Source of the DNA: Azohydromonas caseinilytica
Lineage (GTDB): Bacteria > Pseudomonadota > Gammaproteobacteria > Burkholderiales > Burkholderiaceae_C
Assembly: GCF_012927045.1 (NCBI RefSeq)
Contig: NZ_JABBFW010000029.1
Coordinates: 1 to 64,000, forward strand
DNA length: 64,000 nt
Reading direction: 5' to 3'
The position numbers were made by a program, and so were the translations under genes. This document shows positions 49,990-58,962 of the stretch, one piece after another. The notes under the pieces were generated by a model. The model saw only the letters and a list, made by a program, of their open reading frames with translations, searched no databases and was not told the DNA's origin. The stretch's first letter is position 1; each line of letters begins with the position of its first letter.

Positions 49990-51333
49990 ATGACCGACCG
50001 CGCCGCCTTCACCGACCCCTTCGCCGCCGGCGACGAGCAGCCGACCTTCATCCGGCCGAACCCGGGCGGACGCGGCGCGCCGCCGCGTCCGACGCCCTCG
50101 CCAGCCGACGGTGCCGCGCCGGAGGCCGCCGAGGCCGCGCTGCCCGACAGCGGCCTGAACCCGCTGGTGGCGCTGGCCAACCCGCTGCTGCTGGCGGTGC
50201 CCCAATTGCGCGCCACGCGCCGCATGGATGACCCGGCGGCGCTGCGCGCGTCGCTGGCCCAGGGCGTGCGCGACTTCGCCACCCGCGCCGCGTCCGCCGG
50301 CGTGCCGGCCGAGCGCGTGATGGCCGCGCGCTACGTGCTGTGCACCATGCTCGACGAGGCCGCGGCCGACACGCCCTGGGGCGGCAGCGGCGCGTGGGCA
50401 GGCCAGAGCCTGCTGGCGCTGTTCCACAACGAGGTGCAGGGCGGCGAGAAGGTGTTCCAGCTCATGGCGCGGCTGGCCGAGAAGCCCGCCGAGCACCGCG
50501 ACCTGCTGGAGCTCATCTACTGCGCCCTGGCGCTGGGCTTCGAAGGCCGCTACCGCCTCATTCCCAACGGCCGCGCCCAGTTGGAGGCGGTGCGCGACAA
50601 GCTGGCGCAGATCCTGCGCCGCGAGCGCGGCGACTACCCGGCGCCGCTGGCGCAGCACTGGCAGGTGCAGGCCGCGCCGCGCCGCGCGCTGCACAGCAGC
50701 CTGCCGCTGGCCGCCGCGGCGGCCGTGGCGGCGCTGGCGCTGGCCGGCACCTACCTGGGCCTGTCGGCCTCGCTGGGCCGGCGCTCGGACGCGGTCTTTG
50801 CCGACATCCAGCGCCTGCGCCTGTCGCCGCCCGCGCTGGCGCTGCCCGCCGTGGCGGCCCCGGCGGCGCCGCCCCCCGTGCGCCCCGCCGCGCCGCCGCG
50901 GCTGGCGGGCTTCCTGCAGCCGGAAATCCAGGCCGGGCTGGTGGCGGTGCGCGACGACGTGGACCGCAGCATCGTGACGCTGCGCGGCGACGGCCTGTTC
51001 CCGCCCGGCAGCGCCACGCCCGCCGCGGCGCGCGAGGCCCTGCTGCAGCGCATCGGCGACGCGCTGGCGCAGGCGGGCGGCGCGGTGCTGGTCACCGGCC
51101 ACACCGACAGCGAGCCGATCCGCACTGCGCGCTTCCCTTCCAACTGGCACCTGTCCGAGGCGCGGGCGCAGGCCGTGCGCGAGCGCCTGATCGCGCGCGG
51201 CGTGCCGGCCGGGCGCGTGCGCGCCGAAGGGCGCGCCGCCGGCGAGCCGGTGGCGCCCAATGACTCGGACATCAACCGCGCACGCAACCGCCGGGTGGAG
51301 ATCACGCTGTTCGTGCCGGGCGGCAAGGGGTGA
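49990..51333 (+). CDS. tssL: T6SS inner-membrane protein TssL with C-terminal OmpA-like domain
   Basis: A 447-residue IcmH/DotU-type protein. Residues about 50-225 are the cytoplasmic DotU domain (PLVALANPLLLAVPQLRATR; ARYVLCTMLDEAAADTPWGG). One helix at about 235-258 (LAAAAAVAALALAGTYLGLS) follows. The periplasmic C-terminal region (from about 310) is an OmpA-like peptidoglycan-binding domain, with VTGHTDSEPIRT, SNWHLSEARAQAV and ARNRRVEITLF. This extended form binds the cell wall directly. It interacts with TssM and TssK. Three bases separate it from tssM. Confidence 0.95.
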   Translation: MTDRAAFTDPFAAGDEQPTFIRPNPGGRGAPPRPTPSPADGAAPEAAEAALPDSGLNPLVALANPLLLAVPQLRATRRMDDPAALRASLAQGVRDFATRAASAGVPAERVMAARYVLCTMLDEAAADTPWGGSGAWAGQSLLALFHNEVQGGEKVFQLMARLAEKPAEHRDLLELIYCALALGFEGRYRLIPNGRAQLEAVRDKLAQILRRERGDYPAPLAQHWQVQAAPRRALHSSLPLAAAAAVAALALAGTYLGLSASLGRRSDAVFADIQRLRLSPPALALPAVAAPAAPPPVRPAAPPRLAGFLQPEIQAGLVAVRDDVDRSIVTLRGDGLFPPGSATPAAAREALLQRIGDALAQAGGAVLVTGHTDSEPIRTARFPSNWHLSEARAQAVRERLIARGVPAGRVRAEGRAAGEPVAPNDSDINRARNRRVEITLFVPGGKG

Positions 51334-51336
51334 GAC

Positions 51337-54300
51337 ATGTTCAGGAAGCTGCTGGGCCTGGTCTTCAACCGCTGGGTGCTGCTGGCGGTGCTGCTGCTGG
51401 CGGCGGCACTGGTGCTGTGGATCGTCGGGCCGCTGCTGGCCATCGGCGAGCACCGACCGCTGGAAACCGAGCGCGAGCGCTGGATCGCCATCGCCGCCCT
51501 GGCCGGCGCCACGGCGCTGATGCTGGCCTGGAAGGCCTGGCGCGCGCGCCGGGGCAACCAGGCCGTGGTCGATCAGCTGCTGGCCGCGCCGCCCACGCCG
51601 GCCGAGGTGGAAAGCCCCGACCTCGCCGCCGTGCGCGAGCGCTTCGAGCGCGCGCTGCTGACGCTGCGCCGCGCGCGCTTCGGCGCCGCCGGGCTGCTCT
51701 CGGGCTGGGCCGCGCGCCTGAACGGACGCTACCTCTACGAGCTGCCCTGGTACCTCATCATCGGCGCGCCGGGCTCGGGCAAGACCACGGCGCTGCGCAA
51801 TTGCGGGCTCAACTTCCCGCTGGCGCAGGCCATGGGGCAGGACGTGCTGCGCGGCGTGGGTGGCACGCGCAACTGCGACTGGTGGTTCACCGACCGCGCC
51901 GTGCTCATCGACACCGCCGGGCGCTTCACCACGCAGGACAGCGACCGCGACAACGACCGCACCACCTGGGGCGGCTTTCTCAAGCTGCTCAAGCAGGCGC
52001 GCCCGCGCCAGCCGCTCAACGGCGTGCTGGTGACGGTGTCGGTGCCGGACCTGCTCACGCGCGGCGCCATCGACCGCGCCGAGTACGCCGCGCATGTGCG
52101 CCAGCGCGTGCAGGAGCTGCACGAGCAGCTGGGCCTGCGGCTGCCGATCTACCTGCTGGTCACCAAGTGCGACCTGATGGCCGGCTTCGCCGAAACCTTC
52201 AGCCACCTGGGCAAGGCCGAGCGCGCCGAGCCCTGGGGCTTCACCTTCGATCTCGCAGGCAAGACGCAGGAGCACCTGCAGCGCTTCGGGCCGGAGCTCG
52301 ACGCGCTGCAGCAGCGGCTCGGCGACGGGCTGATCGACCGGCTGCAGGACGAGCGCGACGCCGCCCGGCGCGCGCGCGTCTACGGCTTCCCCGGGCAGTT
52401 CGCGGCGCTGCGCGCGCCGCTGCAGGAGTTCGTCGACGCCGCCTTCTCGCCCTCGCCCTACGAGGTCGAGCCGCTGCTGCGCGGCGTGTACTTCGTCAGC
52501 GGCACGCAGGAGGGCACGCCCATCGACCGCGTGCTCGCCGCCGTGGCACGCAGCCACCGGCTGGAGCACGCCATTCCCGCGCCGCAGGCGGGCACGGGCA
52601 AGAGCTTCTTCCTGTCCCGGCTGATCACCGAGGTGGTGTTCGCCGAAAGCGGCGTGGCCGGCACCAACCTGGCCTGGGAGCGGCGCCGCGGCCTGCTCAT
52701 GCTGGGCGGCTACGCCGCGCTGGCGCTGGTGACCACGCTGGCGCTGGCGGCCTGGATCAGCAGTTACGCCGGCAACCGCCGCTACCTGGACGGCGTGGCC
52801 GCGCGCGTGGACGCGGTACAGCGCCTGGTGCAGGGCACGCCCAACCGGGCCTCGGCCGAGCTGCAGCCCATCGTCCCGGCGCTGGAGGCCACGCGCGCCC
52901 TGGCCCGCGCCGGGCAGGACGACGAGGTGCCCTGGCTGGGCTTCGGACTGGATCAGGGCCGCAAAATGGACAGCGCCGCGCAGGCCGCCTACGAGCGCAT
53001 GCTGGTGGACGCGCTGCTGCCGCGGCTGGCGCTGCGCATCGAGGCCCAGCTGCGCGGCACGAGCAGTGCGCCGGAGGCCGACTACGAGGCGCTCAAGGCC
53101 TACCTGATGCTGTACGACCCGACGCACTACGACGCCGCGGCGCTCAAGCGTCATGTCGAGGCGCTGTGGGACGCGGACTTCGGCCGCTCGCTCGACGCCG
53201 AGCGGCGCGCGGCGCTGTCGGTGCACCTGGAGGCGCTGCTGGCGCAGCGCATGGTGGTGTCGCCGCTGCCCCGCGACGACGCGCTGGTGCAGCAGGCGCG
53301 GCTGCGGCTGGCGGCGGTGCCGCTGCCGCAGCGCGTGTACCGGCGGCTGCGGCACCAGGGGCTGGGGCGCGAGTTCCCGGAGTTCACCATTGCGCGCGCC
53401 GCCGGCGCCAATGCCGCGCTGGTGTTCCAGCGCGCCAGCGGCGCACCGCTGACACGCGGCGTGCCAGGGCTGTTCTCCTACGACGGCTACCACCGCGGCT
53501 TCCAGAAGCAGGTGGCCCAGGTGGCCGAGGAGCTGGCCCAGGAGCAGGGTTGGGTGCTGGGCGTCGAGGAGGCCGCGGGCGGCGCAGCAGCACGGCTGAC
53601 GGCCACCCCGGCGCTGGTGGACGAGGTGCGGCGCCTGTACCTGAACGATTACGCCTCGGCCTGGGAAGGCTTCATTGCCGACATCCGGCTGCAGCCGCCG
53701 GGCAACCTAACGCAGGCCATCCAGCTGGCGCGGCTGCTGTCGGTGCCCGATAACCCGCTGGCGCCGCTGCTCAGGGCCATCTCGCGCGAGACCACACTGG
53801 GCGCGCCGGACAAGGCGGCCGGCGTGATCGGCAAGACCGGGCAACAGGCGGGGCAGACCGTGGACAAGCTGCGCGGCCAGATCCTGGGCACGCTCACCGG
53901 CGGCACCACGCCAGCGAGCGACGGGCCGGGGCTGGAGGTGCAGCTGGTGGACGAGCGCTTTGCCGGGCTGCGCCAGCTCGTCACCGCGCCGGAGGGTGGC
54001 AAGGCGCCGCTGGAGGACACGATGGGCCTGATCGCGGAGCTGCACCTGCAGCTCACCGCCGCCGACATGGCGCTCAAGGGCGGCTCCGCCCCGCCGCCCT
54101 CGCCCGTGCCCGCCAAGGCGCGGGCCGAGGCCGCGCGCATGCCGCAGCCGCTGCGCGGGCTGCTCGACACCCTGGCCGCGAGCAGCGCGCAAGTCTCGCA
54201 GACCGTGCTGCGCCAGAGCCTGTCCAACGAGGTGCGCTCGGCGGTGGGCGAGTTCTGCCGTCAGGCCGTGGCCGGGCGCTACCCGCTGGACCGCCATGCC

Positions 54301-54915
54301 GCGCGCGACGTGACGCAGGCCGACTTCGCGCTGCTGTTCGGCCCGGGCGGCAAGATCGACCAGCTGTTCCAGCAGAAGCTCGCCGCCTACGTGGACACCA
54401 CCACGCGGCCCTGGCGCTTCCGCGCCGTGGAAGGCACGCCGCTGGGTGGCGACAGCGGCTCGCTGCCGCAGTTCCAGCGCGCCGCCGCGATCCGCGAGAC
54501 TTTCTTTGCCGGCGGGCCCACACCCTCGCTGCGGCTGGAGTTCAAGCCGCTGGAGATGGACCCGGGCATCTCGCAGTTCACGCTGGACGTGGACGGCCAG
54601 CTGGTGCGCTATGCCCACGGCCCGGCCATCCCGATGGCGGTGCAGTGGCCCGGGCCGCGCGGCAGCTCCCAGGTGCGGGTGCAGCTCATGCCGCCCAGCC
54701 CCACCGGCGCCTCGGGACTGGTCAAGGAAGGGCCGTGGGCGCTGTTCCGGCTCTTCGACAGCGTGCGCATCGACCCGGGCGGCGCGCCCGAGCGCTTCAA
54801 GGCGACTTTCGACATCGACGGCCGCCGCGCGGTGTTCGAGGTCACGGCCAGCAGCGTGCGCAACCCGTTCCGGCTGAACGAGCTGGCGGAGTTTTCCTGT
54901 CCGGCGGGGCTGTGA
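51337..54915 (+). CDS. tssM: T6SS inner-membrane protein TssM (IcmF)
   Basis: An 1192-residue protein spanning the inner membrane with three segments (residues about 13-35, 49-67, 455-475). The cytoplasmic domain has an intact Walker A, GAPGSGKT (143-150), and a Walker-B-like VLIDTAGRFTTQ. The long periplasmic part includes the TssM-C region and ends with a beta-rich domain that contacts TssJ. The length is normal. It follows tssL after three bases. A piece of its 3' end, 54790-54830, recurs at 57750-57790 downstream of the patatin gene. Confidence 0.95.
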   Translation: MFRKLLGLVFNRWVLLAVLLLAAALVLWIVGPLLAIGEHRPLETERERWIAIAALAGATALMLAWKAWRARRGNQAVVDQLLAAPPTPAEVESPDLAAVRERFERALLTLRRARFGAAGLLSGWAARLNGRYLYELPWYLIIGAPGSGKTTALRNCGLNFPLAQAMGQDVLRGVGGTRNCDWWFTDRAVLIDTAGRFTTQDSDRDNDRTTWGGFLKLLKQARPRQPLNGVLVTVSVPDLLTRGAIDRAEYAAHVRQRVQELHEQLGLRLPIYLLVTKCDLMAGFAETFSHLGKAERAEPWGFTFDLAGKTQEHLQRFGPELDALQQRLGDGLIDRLQDERDAARRARVYGFPGQFAALRAPLQEFVDAAFSPSPYEVEPLLRGVYFVSGTQEGTPIDRVLAAVARSHRLEHAIPAPQAGTGKSFFLSRLITEVVFAESGVAGTNLAWERRRGLLMLGGYAALALVTTLALAAWISSYAGNRRYLDGVAARVDAVQRLVQGTPNRASAELQPIVPALEATRALARAGQDDEVPWLGFGLDQGRKMDSAAQAAYERMLVDALLPRLALRIEAQLRGTSSAPEADYEALKAYLMLYDPTHYDAAALKRHVEALWDADFGRSLDAERRAALSVHLEALLAQRMVVSPLPRDDALVQQARLRLAAVPLPQRVYRRLRHQGLGREFPEFTIARAAGANAALVFQRASGAPLTRGVPGLFSYDGYHRGFQKQVAQVAEELAQEQGWVLGVEEAAGGAAARLTATPALVDEVRRLYLNDYASAWEGFIADIRLQPPGNLTQAIQLARLLSVPDNPLAPLLRAISRETTLGAPDKAAGVIGKTGQQAGQTVDKLRGQILGTLTGGTTPASDGPGLEVQLVDERFAGLRQLVTAPEGGKAPLEDTMGLIAELHLQLTAADMALKGGSAPPPSPVPAKARAEAARMPQPLRGLLDTLAASSAQVSQTVLRQSLSNEVRSAVGEFCRQAVAGRYPLDRHAARDVTQADFALLFGPGGKIDQLFQQKLAAYVDTTTRPWRFRAVEGTPLGGDSGSLPQFQRAAAIRETFFAGGPTPSLRLEFKPLEMDPGISQFTLDVDGQLVRYAHGPAIPMAVQWPGPRGSSQVRVQLMPPSPTGASGLVKEGPWALFRLFDSVRIDPGGAPERFKATFDIDGRRAVFEVTASSVRNPFRLNELAEFSCPAGL
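54790..54830 (+). repeat. 41-bp direct repeat, copy 1 (within the tssM 3' end)
   Basis: The 41 bases starting GAGCGCTTCAAGGCGACTTT in the tssM coding region are repeated at 57750-57790 with a single mismatch (54802 G versus 57762 C). In copy 1 it codes for ERFKATFDIDGRRA, part of the tssM C-terminal domain. The two copies bracket the tssM 3' end and the patatin gene, a span of about 2.96 kb. Confidence 0.9.
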
Positions 54916-55068
54916 GCTCGCACATCGCGTGGGTGCCGCCGCCCCGGGCACGGCGCGATCGTGCCGCCACGTCGGCCTCCAGTGCCGGCGAGCGGTCCGA
55001 GGCGCCGGCCCAGTGTTGGAATCGACGCTGAACCGCGGCACCGTCCGCCCATCGCCGAGGAGAAAAAG

Positions 55069-57705
55069 ATGACAAATGACCTTGAGCAGTCAGTCCAGCA
55101 GGCCCGCGACATCATCGCGGGACGGGACGTCTCGCCATCCGACGCCTTGTCGCTGGCGCAACGGTTGATGAAAGGCCGGCGCATCGGCCTGGCCCGCAAG
55201 GTGCTCGCCCGGGCCGCCGCGCATGACAGCCTGCGCCAGGACGCCGCGCTGCGGCTGCGCGTGGCGCAGAGGCAGGCCCTGTGCACCTACAAGGACCCGG
55301 ACCTGCAGGAGGAGATCAAGCTCGACGCGGCGCAGAGCATCCTCAGCGAGGTCGAGGACCTGGAAACCACGGTCAACCAGGAAACGCTGGGCCTGGCCGG
55401 CGCGATCTACAAGCGCCGATGGGAGCAGACCGCGCAAGTACGCGAACTCGAAACGGCGCTGACCTACTACTACCGCGGGCTGGAGCAAGGCATCGCCGGC
55501 GATGTGGGCTACACGGCGATCAACGCGGCGTTCGTGCTGGATCAGCTGGCCGACCAGCAACGCATCGCCGGCCAGCCCGAAGCGCTGCAGTCCCTGGCCG
55601 CGCATCGCCAGGCGCTGGCGCGTGGCATCCGGGAGCAGATCGTCGAGATCCTGCCCGGCCTGCCCGCGCAGCCCGGCAAGGCCGAGCTGTCGGGCACCTG
55701 GTGGTACCTCGTGACGCTGGGCGAAGCCTTCTTTGGCCTGGGCCGCTTCGAGGAGGCGCGCCAATGGCTGCTGCGCGCCGCCGCACTCGGCGGCGTGCCC
55801 GACTGGGAGCGCGAGAGCACCGCGCGGCAGCTCGGCGCGCTGCTGCTCATGCGGCAGCGCGCCGGCGGCACACCGGACGAGCCAGCCCACGCGGAGGCGG
55901 TGGCCGTGCTCCGGGAGTTCCTCGGCCAGGACGCCGCCGCGCTGGAGTCGGTGTTGCGCGGCCGGGTGGGCCTGGCACTGTCAGGCGGCGGCTTCCGCGC
56001 CTCGCTCTACCACATCGGCGTGCTGGCCCGGCTGGCCGAGCTCGACCTGCTGCGCCATGTCGAGTACCTGTCCTGCGTGTCGGGTGGCTCGATCATCGGC
56101 GCGCACTACTACCTGGAGGTGCAGCGCCTGCTGCAGAGCAAGAAAGACGAGGAGATCGGCCGCGACGACTACATCAAGATCGTCAAGGACATCGAGCGGG
56201 AGTTCGTGGCCGGTGTCGGCACCAACATCCGCACGCGCATCGCCGCGGAGTGGTGGACCAATCTCAAGCTGATCTTCAAGCCCTCGTACTCCCGCACGCT
56301 GCGCGCGGGCGAGCTCTACGAGGAAAAGATCTTCTCGCGCGTGGCCGACGAGCGCGGCAACGAGCCGCGCCACCTGTCCGACCTGATGTTCACCCCCAAG
56401 GGGGCCGACGACGATTTCTCGCCCAAGGACTGCAACTGGCGGCGCTCGGCCAAGGTACCGATCCTGGTGCTGAACGCGACCTCGCTCAACACCGGCCACA
56501 ACTGGCAGTTCACGGCCAGCTGGATGGGCGAGCCGCCGGCGGGCATCAACGCCGAGGTGGATGCCAACTACCGGCTGCGCCGCATGTACCTGGGAGATGC
56601 GCCCGAGGCGTACCGGCAGATCCGGCTGGGCCATGCCGTGGCGGCCTCGTCCTGCGTGCCCGGCATTTTCGAGCCCTTGTCGCTGCCCGACCTCTACGAG
56701 CGCATGCCTGGCGAGAAGCGCTCGGCAGTGCGTCCGCTGGTGCGGCTGGTCGATGGCGGGGTGTTCGACAACCAGGGCACCGCGGCGCTGCTGGAACAGG
56801 GCTGCTCGGTGCTGCTGGTCAGCGACGCCAGCGGCCAGATGGACGATTGCGACTTTCCCTCCAACGGGCTGCTGGGCGTGCCGCTGCGCGCCAACAGCAT
56901 CCTGCAGGCGCGCGTGCGCGTGAGCCAGTTCGAGGAGCTGGCCAGCCGCCGCCGCGGCGGGCTGCTCAAGGGGCTGATGTTCGTCCATCTCAAGCAGGGC
57001 CTGGACAACCAGCCCGTGGACTGGATCGGCTGCACCGACCCCTCGCCCACGCCCGTGGAGATGCCCATACTGCCCCACGGCGTGCAGCGGCAGGTGCAGC
57101 GCCGGCTCGCCGCCATCCGCACCGACCTGGACTCCTTCTCGGAGATCGAGGCGAAGTCGCTGATGGGCTGCGGCTACCTGAGCACGGTGCATGCCCTGAA
57201 GCGGCCGGTGCTGGGCTTTGCCGCCGGGCCCGGGCAGCGCCACGACTGGGACTTCCTCAAGGTGCTGCCGCTGCTGAGCGACCCGCGCCCCGACCCGGCC
57301 TACCTGCGCCAGCTCGATGTCGCGGGCAAGCTCTTCTTCAAGGTCTGGATGCTGATGCGGCAGCTGCAGCTGCTCGCCGGCGTGCTGGCCATGGCCTTGC
57401 TGGGCATCGCGCTGCGGGTGGCCTGGCTGCAGTGGGACCAGCCGGTGCTGAACCTGAAGGTCAGCGACTTCGCCATCGGCCTGGCATTGGCCGCGCTGTC
57501 GGCGCTGGGGCTGGGCTTCATCGGCAAGGCGCTGCGCTTTCGCAAGACGGCCAACGACGTGCTCATCGGCGTGGGCGCGGCCACCCTGGGCTTCCTGGTC
57601 GCGCGGCTGCACCTGCATGTGCTTGACCGCCTCTTCCTGCACCAGGGCCGGCTGGACCGTCTCAAGGACAACCGCCCGCCCAGCGCGGCACGCCCGGCGC
57701 CTTGA
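55069..57705 (+). CDS. Large patatin-like phospholipase with N-terminal helical domain and C-terminal membrane helices
   Basis: An 878-residue protein. Residues about 1-300 are an all-helical, TPR-like domain resembling the TRAFs-binding type. The patatin domain follows: oxyanion loop SGGGFRA (305-311), nucleophile Ser341 in CVSGGSIIG, and the catalytic Asp in VDGGVFDNQ (Asp562). Two or three helices lie near the C-terminus (residues about 770-860: LLAGVLAMALLGIALRVAWL, GLALAALSALGLGFIGKALR). The start at 55069 has a GAGGAGAA ribosome binding site. It lies 153 bases after tssM on the same strand, and 41-bp direct repeats flank this region. A T6SS effector, a housekeeping lipase or an accessory factor are all possible. 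Confidence 0.85.
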   Translation: MTNDLEQSVQQARDIIAGRDVSPSDALSLAQRLMKGRRIGLARKVLARAAAHDSLRQDAALRLRVAQRQALCTYKDPDLQEEIKLDAAQSILSEVEDLETTVNQETLGLAGAIYKRRWEQTAQVRELETALTYYYRGLEQGIAGDVGYTAINAAFVLDQLADQQRIAGQPEALQSLAAHRQALARGIREQIVEILPGLPAQPGKAELSGTWWYLVTLGEAFFGLGRFEEARQWLLRAAALGGVPDWERESTARQLGALLLMRQRAGGTPDEPAHAEAVAVLREFLGQDAAALESVLRGRVGLALSGGGFRASLYHIGVLARLAELDLLRHVEYLSCVSGGSIIGAHYYLEVQRLLQSKKDEEIGRDDYIKIVKDIEREFVAGVGTNIRTRIAAEWWTNLKLIFKPSYSRTLRAGELYEEKIFSRVADERGNEPRHLSDLMFTPKGADDDFSPKDCNWRRSAKVPILVLNATSLNTGHNWQFTASWMGEPPAGINAEVDANYRLRRMYLGDAPEAYRQIRLGHAVAASSCVPGIFEPLSLPDLYERMPGEKRSAVRPLVRLVDGGVFDNQGTAALLEQGCSVLLVSDASGQMDDCDFPSNGLLGVPLRANSILQARVRVSQFEELASRRRGGLLKGLMFVHLKQGLDNQPVDWIGCTDPSPTPVEMPILPHGVQRQVQRRLAAIRTDLDSFSEIEAKSLMGCGYLSTVHALKRPVLGFAAGPGQRHDWDFLKVLPLLSDPRPDPAYLRQLDVAGKLFFKVWMLMRQLQLLAGVLAMALLGIALRVAWLQWDQPVLNLKVSDFAIGLALAALSALGLGFIGKALRFRKTANDVLIGVGAATLGFLVARLHLHVLDRLFLHQGRLDRLKDNRPPSAARPAP

Positions 57706-57749
57706 GCGGCGGCGGCCCGGTATGCAGGGCTTGCCGCCTGTACCGTGGT

Positions 57750-57790
57750 GAGCGCTTCAAGCCGACTTTCGACATCGACGGCCGCCGCGC
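57750..57790 (+). repeat. 41-bp direct repeat, copy 2 (orphan tssM fragment)
   Basis: A near-identical copy (one mismatch) of tssM bases 54790-54830, lying 45 bases after the patatin stop and 10 bases before the stop of the opposite-strand VOC gene. The only plausible source is tssM, so it is a scar of a rearrangement that placed the patatin gene here. No other tssM sequence adjoins it. Confidence 0.9.
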
Positions 57791-57799
57791 CAGCCTCCC

Positions 57800-58183
57800 T
57801 CACGCCTCGTACAACTCCAGCGGCAACCCGTCCGGATCGGCGAAGAATGTAAAGCGCTTGCCCGTGAACTCGTCGCGCCGCACCGGCTCGACGGCCACGC
57901 CCCGCGCCTCCAGCCGTGCCTTGGCCTGCTCGACGTCTTCGACTGCAAACGCCAAATGCCGCAGCCCGCGCGCTTCCGGGTAGGAAGGGCGCGGCGGCGG
58001 ATCGGGGAAGGAGAACAGCTCGATCTGCGCGCCGTCGGGCAGCGCCAGGTCCAGCTTCCAGGAGCCGCGTGGCGCCCGGTGGTGCTCGCCCAGCACCTTC
58101 AGCCCCAGCACCTCGACGTAAAAACGCTTCGAGGCCTCGTAGTCGGAGCAGATGACGGCGGCGTGGTGGATGCGAAGCAGCAT
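57800..58183 (-). CDS. VOC/glyoxalase-family metalloenzyme
   Basis: A 127-residue VOC-superfamily protein, YaeR/GloA-like. Metal ligands can be seen as His in LLRIHHAAVICSDYE, Glu in IELFSFPD, His in GLRHLAFAVED and Glu in GLPLELYEA. It has a paired beta-alpha-beta3 arrangement. Probably a small lyase, dioxygenase or unknown-function member; the substrate is not apparent. The start at 58183 lies 17 bases downstream of pppA, on the same strand, so it seems to be the last gene of the tagH-pppA operon, although the function has no obvious link to secretion. Confidence 0.85.
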   Translation of the reverse strand: MLLRIHHAAVICSDYEASKRFYVEVLGLKVLGEHHRAPRGSWKLDLALPDGAQIELFSFPDPPPRPSYPEARGLRHLAFAVEDVEQAKARLEARGVAVEPVRRDEFTGKRFTFFADPDGLPLELYEA

Positions 58184-58200
58184 GGCGGGTGGGTGGGAAT

Positions 58201-58962
58201 TCAGGCCAGGGGTTGCGGCAAGTTTCCCACCCACACCCCCACCGCCGTGAAGTTGTCCTGCCCCGGCGCCGCGCGCGCCTCGATGCGCGCGCACATGCCC
58301 TGCAGCCACGCTTCCACGCAGGAGGACTGCGCCAGCGTGTCGGCCAGGTCCTGCGGCTGCAGCGCGCCCCACCAGCCGTCGCTGCACAGCAGGTAGACGT
58401 CGCCCTCCTCCAGCACCGCGGCCGCGGCCGGCGTGTGCGGCTCCACCTCCTCGGGCATGCCCAGCGCGGCCATGAGCTGGTTGCGGCGCGGATGCTCCAG
58501 CGCCTGGCGCTCGGTCAGCAGCCCGGCGTCGCGCAGCTGCTGCACCAGGCTGTCGTCGCGGGTGAGCAGCTCCACGGCGCCGCCGCGCAGGCGGTACAGG
58601 CGCGAGTCGCCCACGTGCGACCACAGCACGCGCCGGTCCGGCGCGTCGAGCCACAGCGCCACCACCGTGGCATGCATGCGCTCCTGGCCCACGGCGCCCT
58701 GCTGCGCCTGCCGCAGCTGCTCATGCGCGTCCGCGACCACGCGCGTCAGGATCGCCGGCTCGAGCGCGGCATCCGGGGCGGACAGCCCGGCCGCGACCGC
58801 CTCCACCACGCAGCGCGCGGCCAGCGCGCCGTCGCGATGGCCACCCGCGCCGTCGGCCAGCACGGCCCAGCGCCGCGCGCCCTCGCCGCCGGTGCGCCAG
58901 TCGTCCTCGTTGCGCTGGCGCGCGCCGCAGCCGCTGCGCCCGGCCATGGCGACCTCACTCAT
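58201..58962 (-). CDS. pppA: T6SS PP2C-type protein phosphatase (PppA/Stp)
   Basis: A 253-residue PP2C Ser/Thr phosphatase. The metal-binding Asp residues occur in RNEDDW, WAVLADGAGGH, the LCSDGWWGAL and APGQDNFTAV segments, all in the standard PP2C order. In T6SS loci the phosphatase reverses PpkA-kinase phosphorylation of FHA proteins, lowering secretion. Its start overlaps the tagH stop by eight bases (58955-58962). A shorter start than the ORF limit at 58971 was chosen since MSEVAMAGRSG fits the family N-terminus. No ppkA kinase gene lies in the window. Confidence 0.85.
   Translation of the reverse strand: MSEVAMAGRSGCGARQRNEDDWRTGGEGARRWAVLADGAGGHRDGALAARCVVEAVAAGLSAPDAALEPAILTRVVADAHEQLRQAQQGAVGQERMHATVVALWLDAPDRRVLWSHVGDSRLYRLRGGAVELLTRDDSLVQQLRDAGLLTERQALEHPRRNQLMAALGMPEEVEPHTPAAAAVLEEGDVYLLCSDGWWGALQPQDLADTLAQSSCVEAWLQGMCARIEARAAPGQDNFTAVGVWVGNLPQPLA

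Noticed and set aside
49876-53493. A 1205-codon open frame on the minus strand
   Set aside because: Antisense to tssL and tssM, which are certain; composition is that of a shadow.
57708-57799. A possible extra gene between the patatin and VOC genes
   Set aside because: The only coding-like piece is the tssM duplicate fragment, without start or stop of its own.
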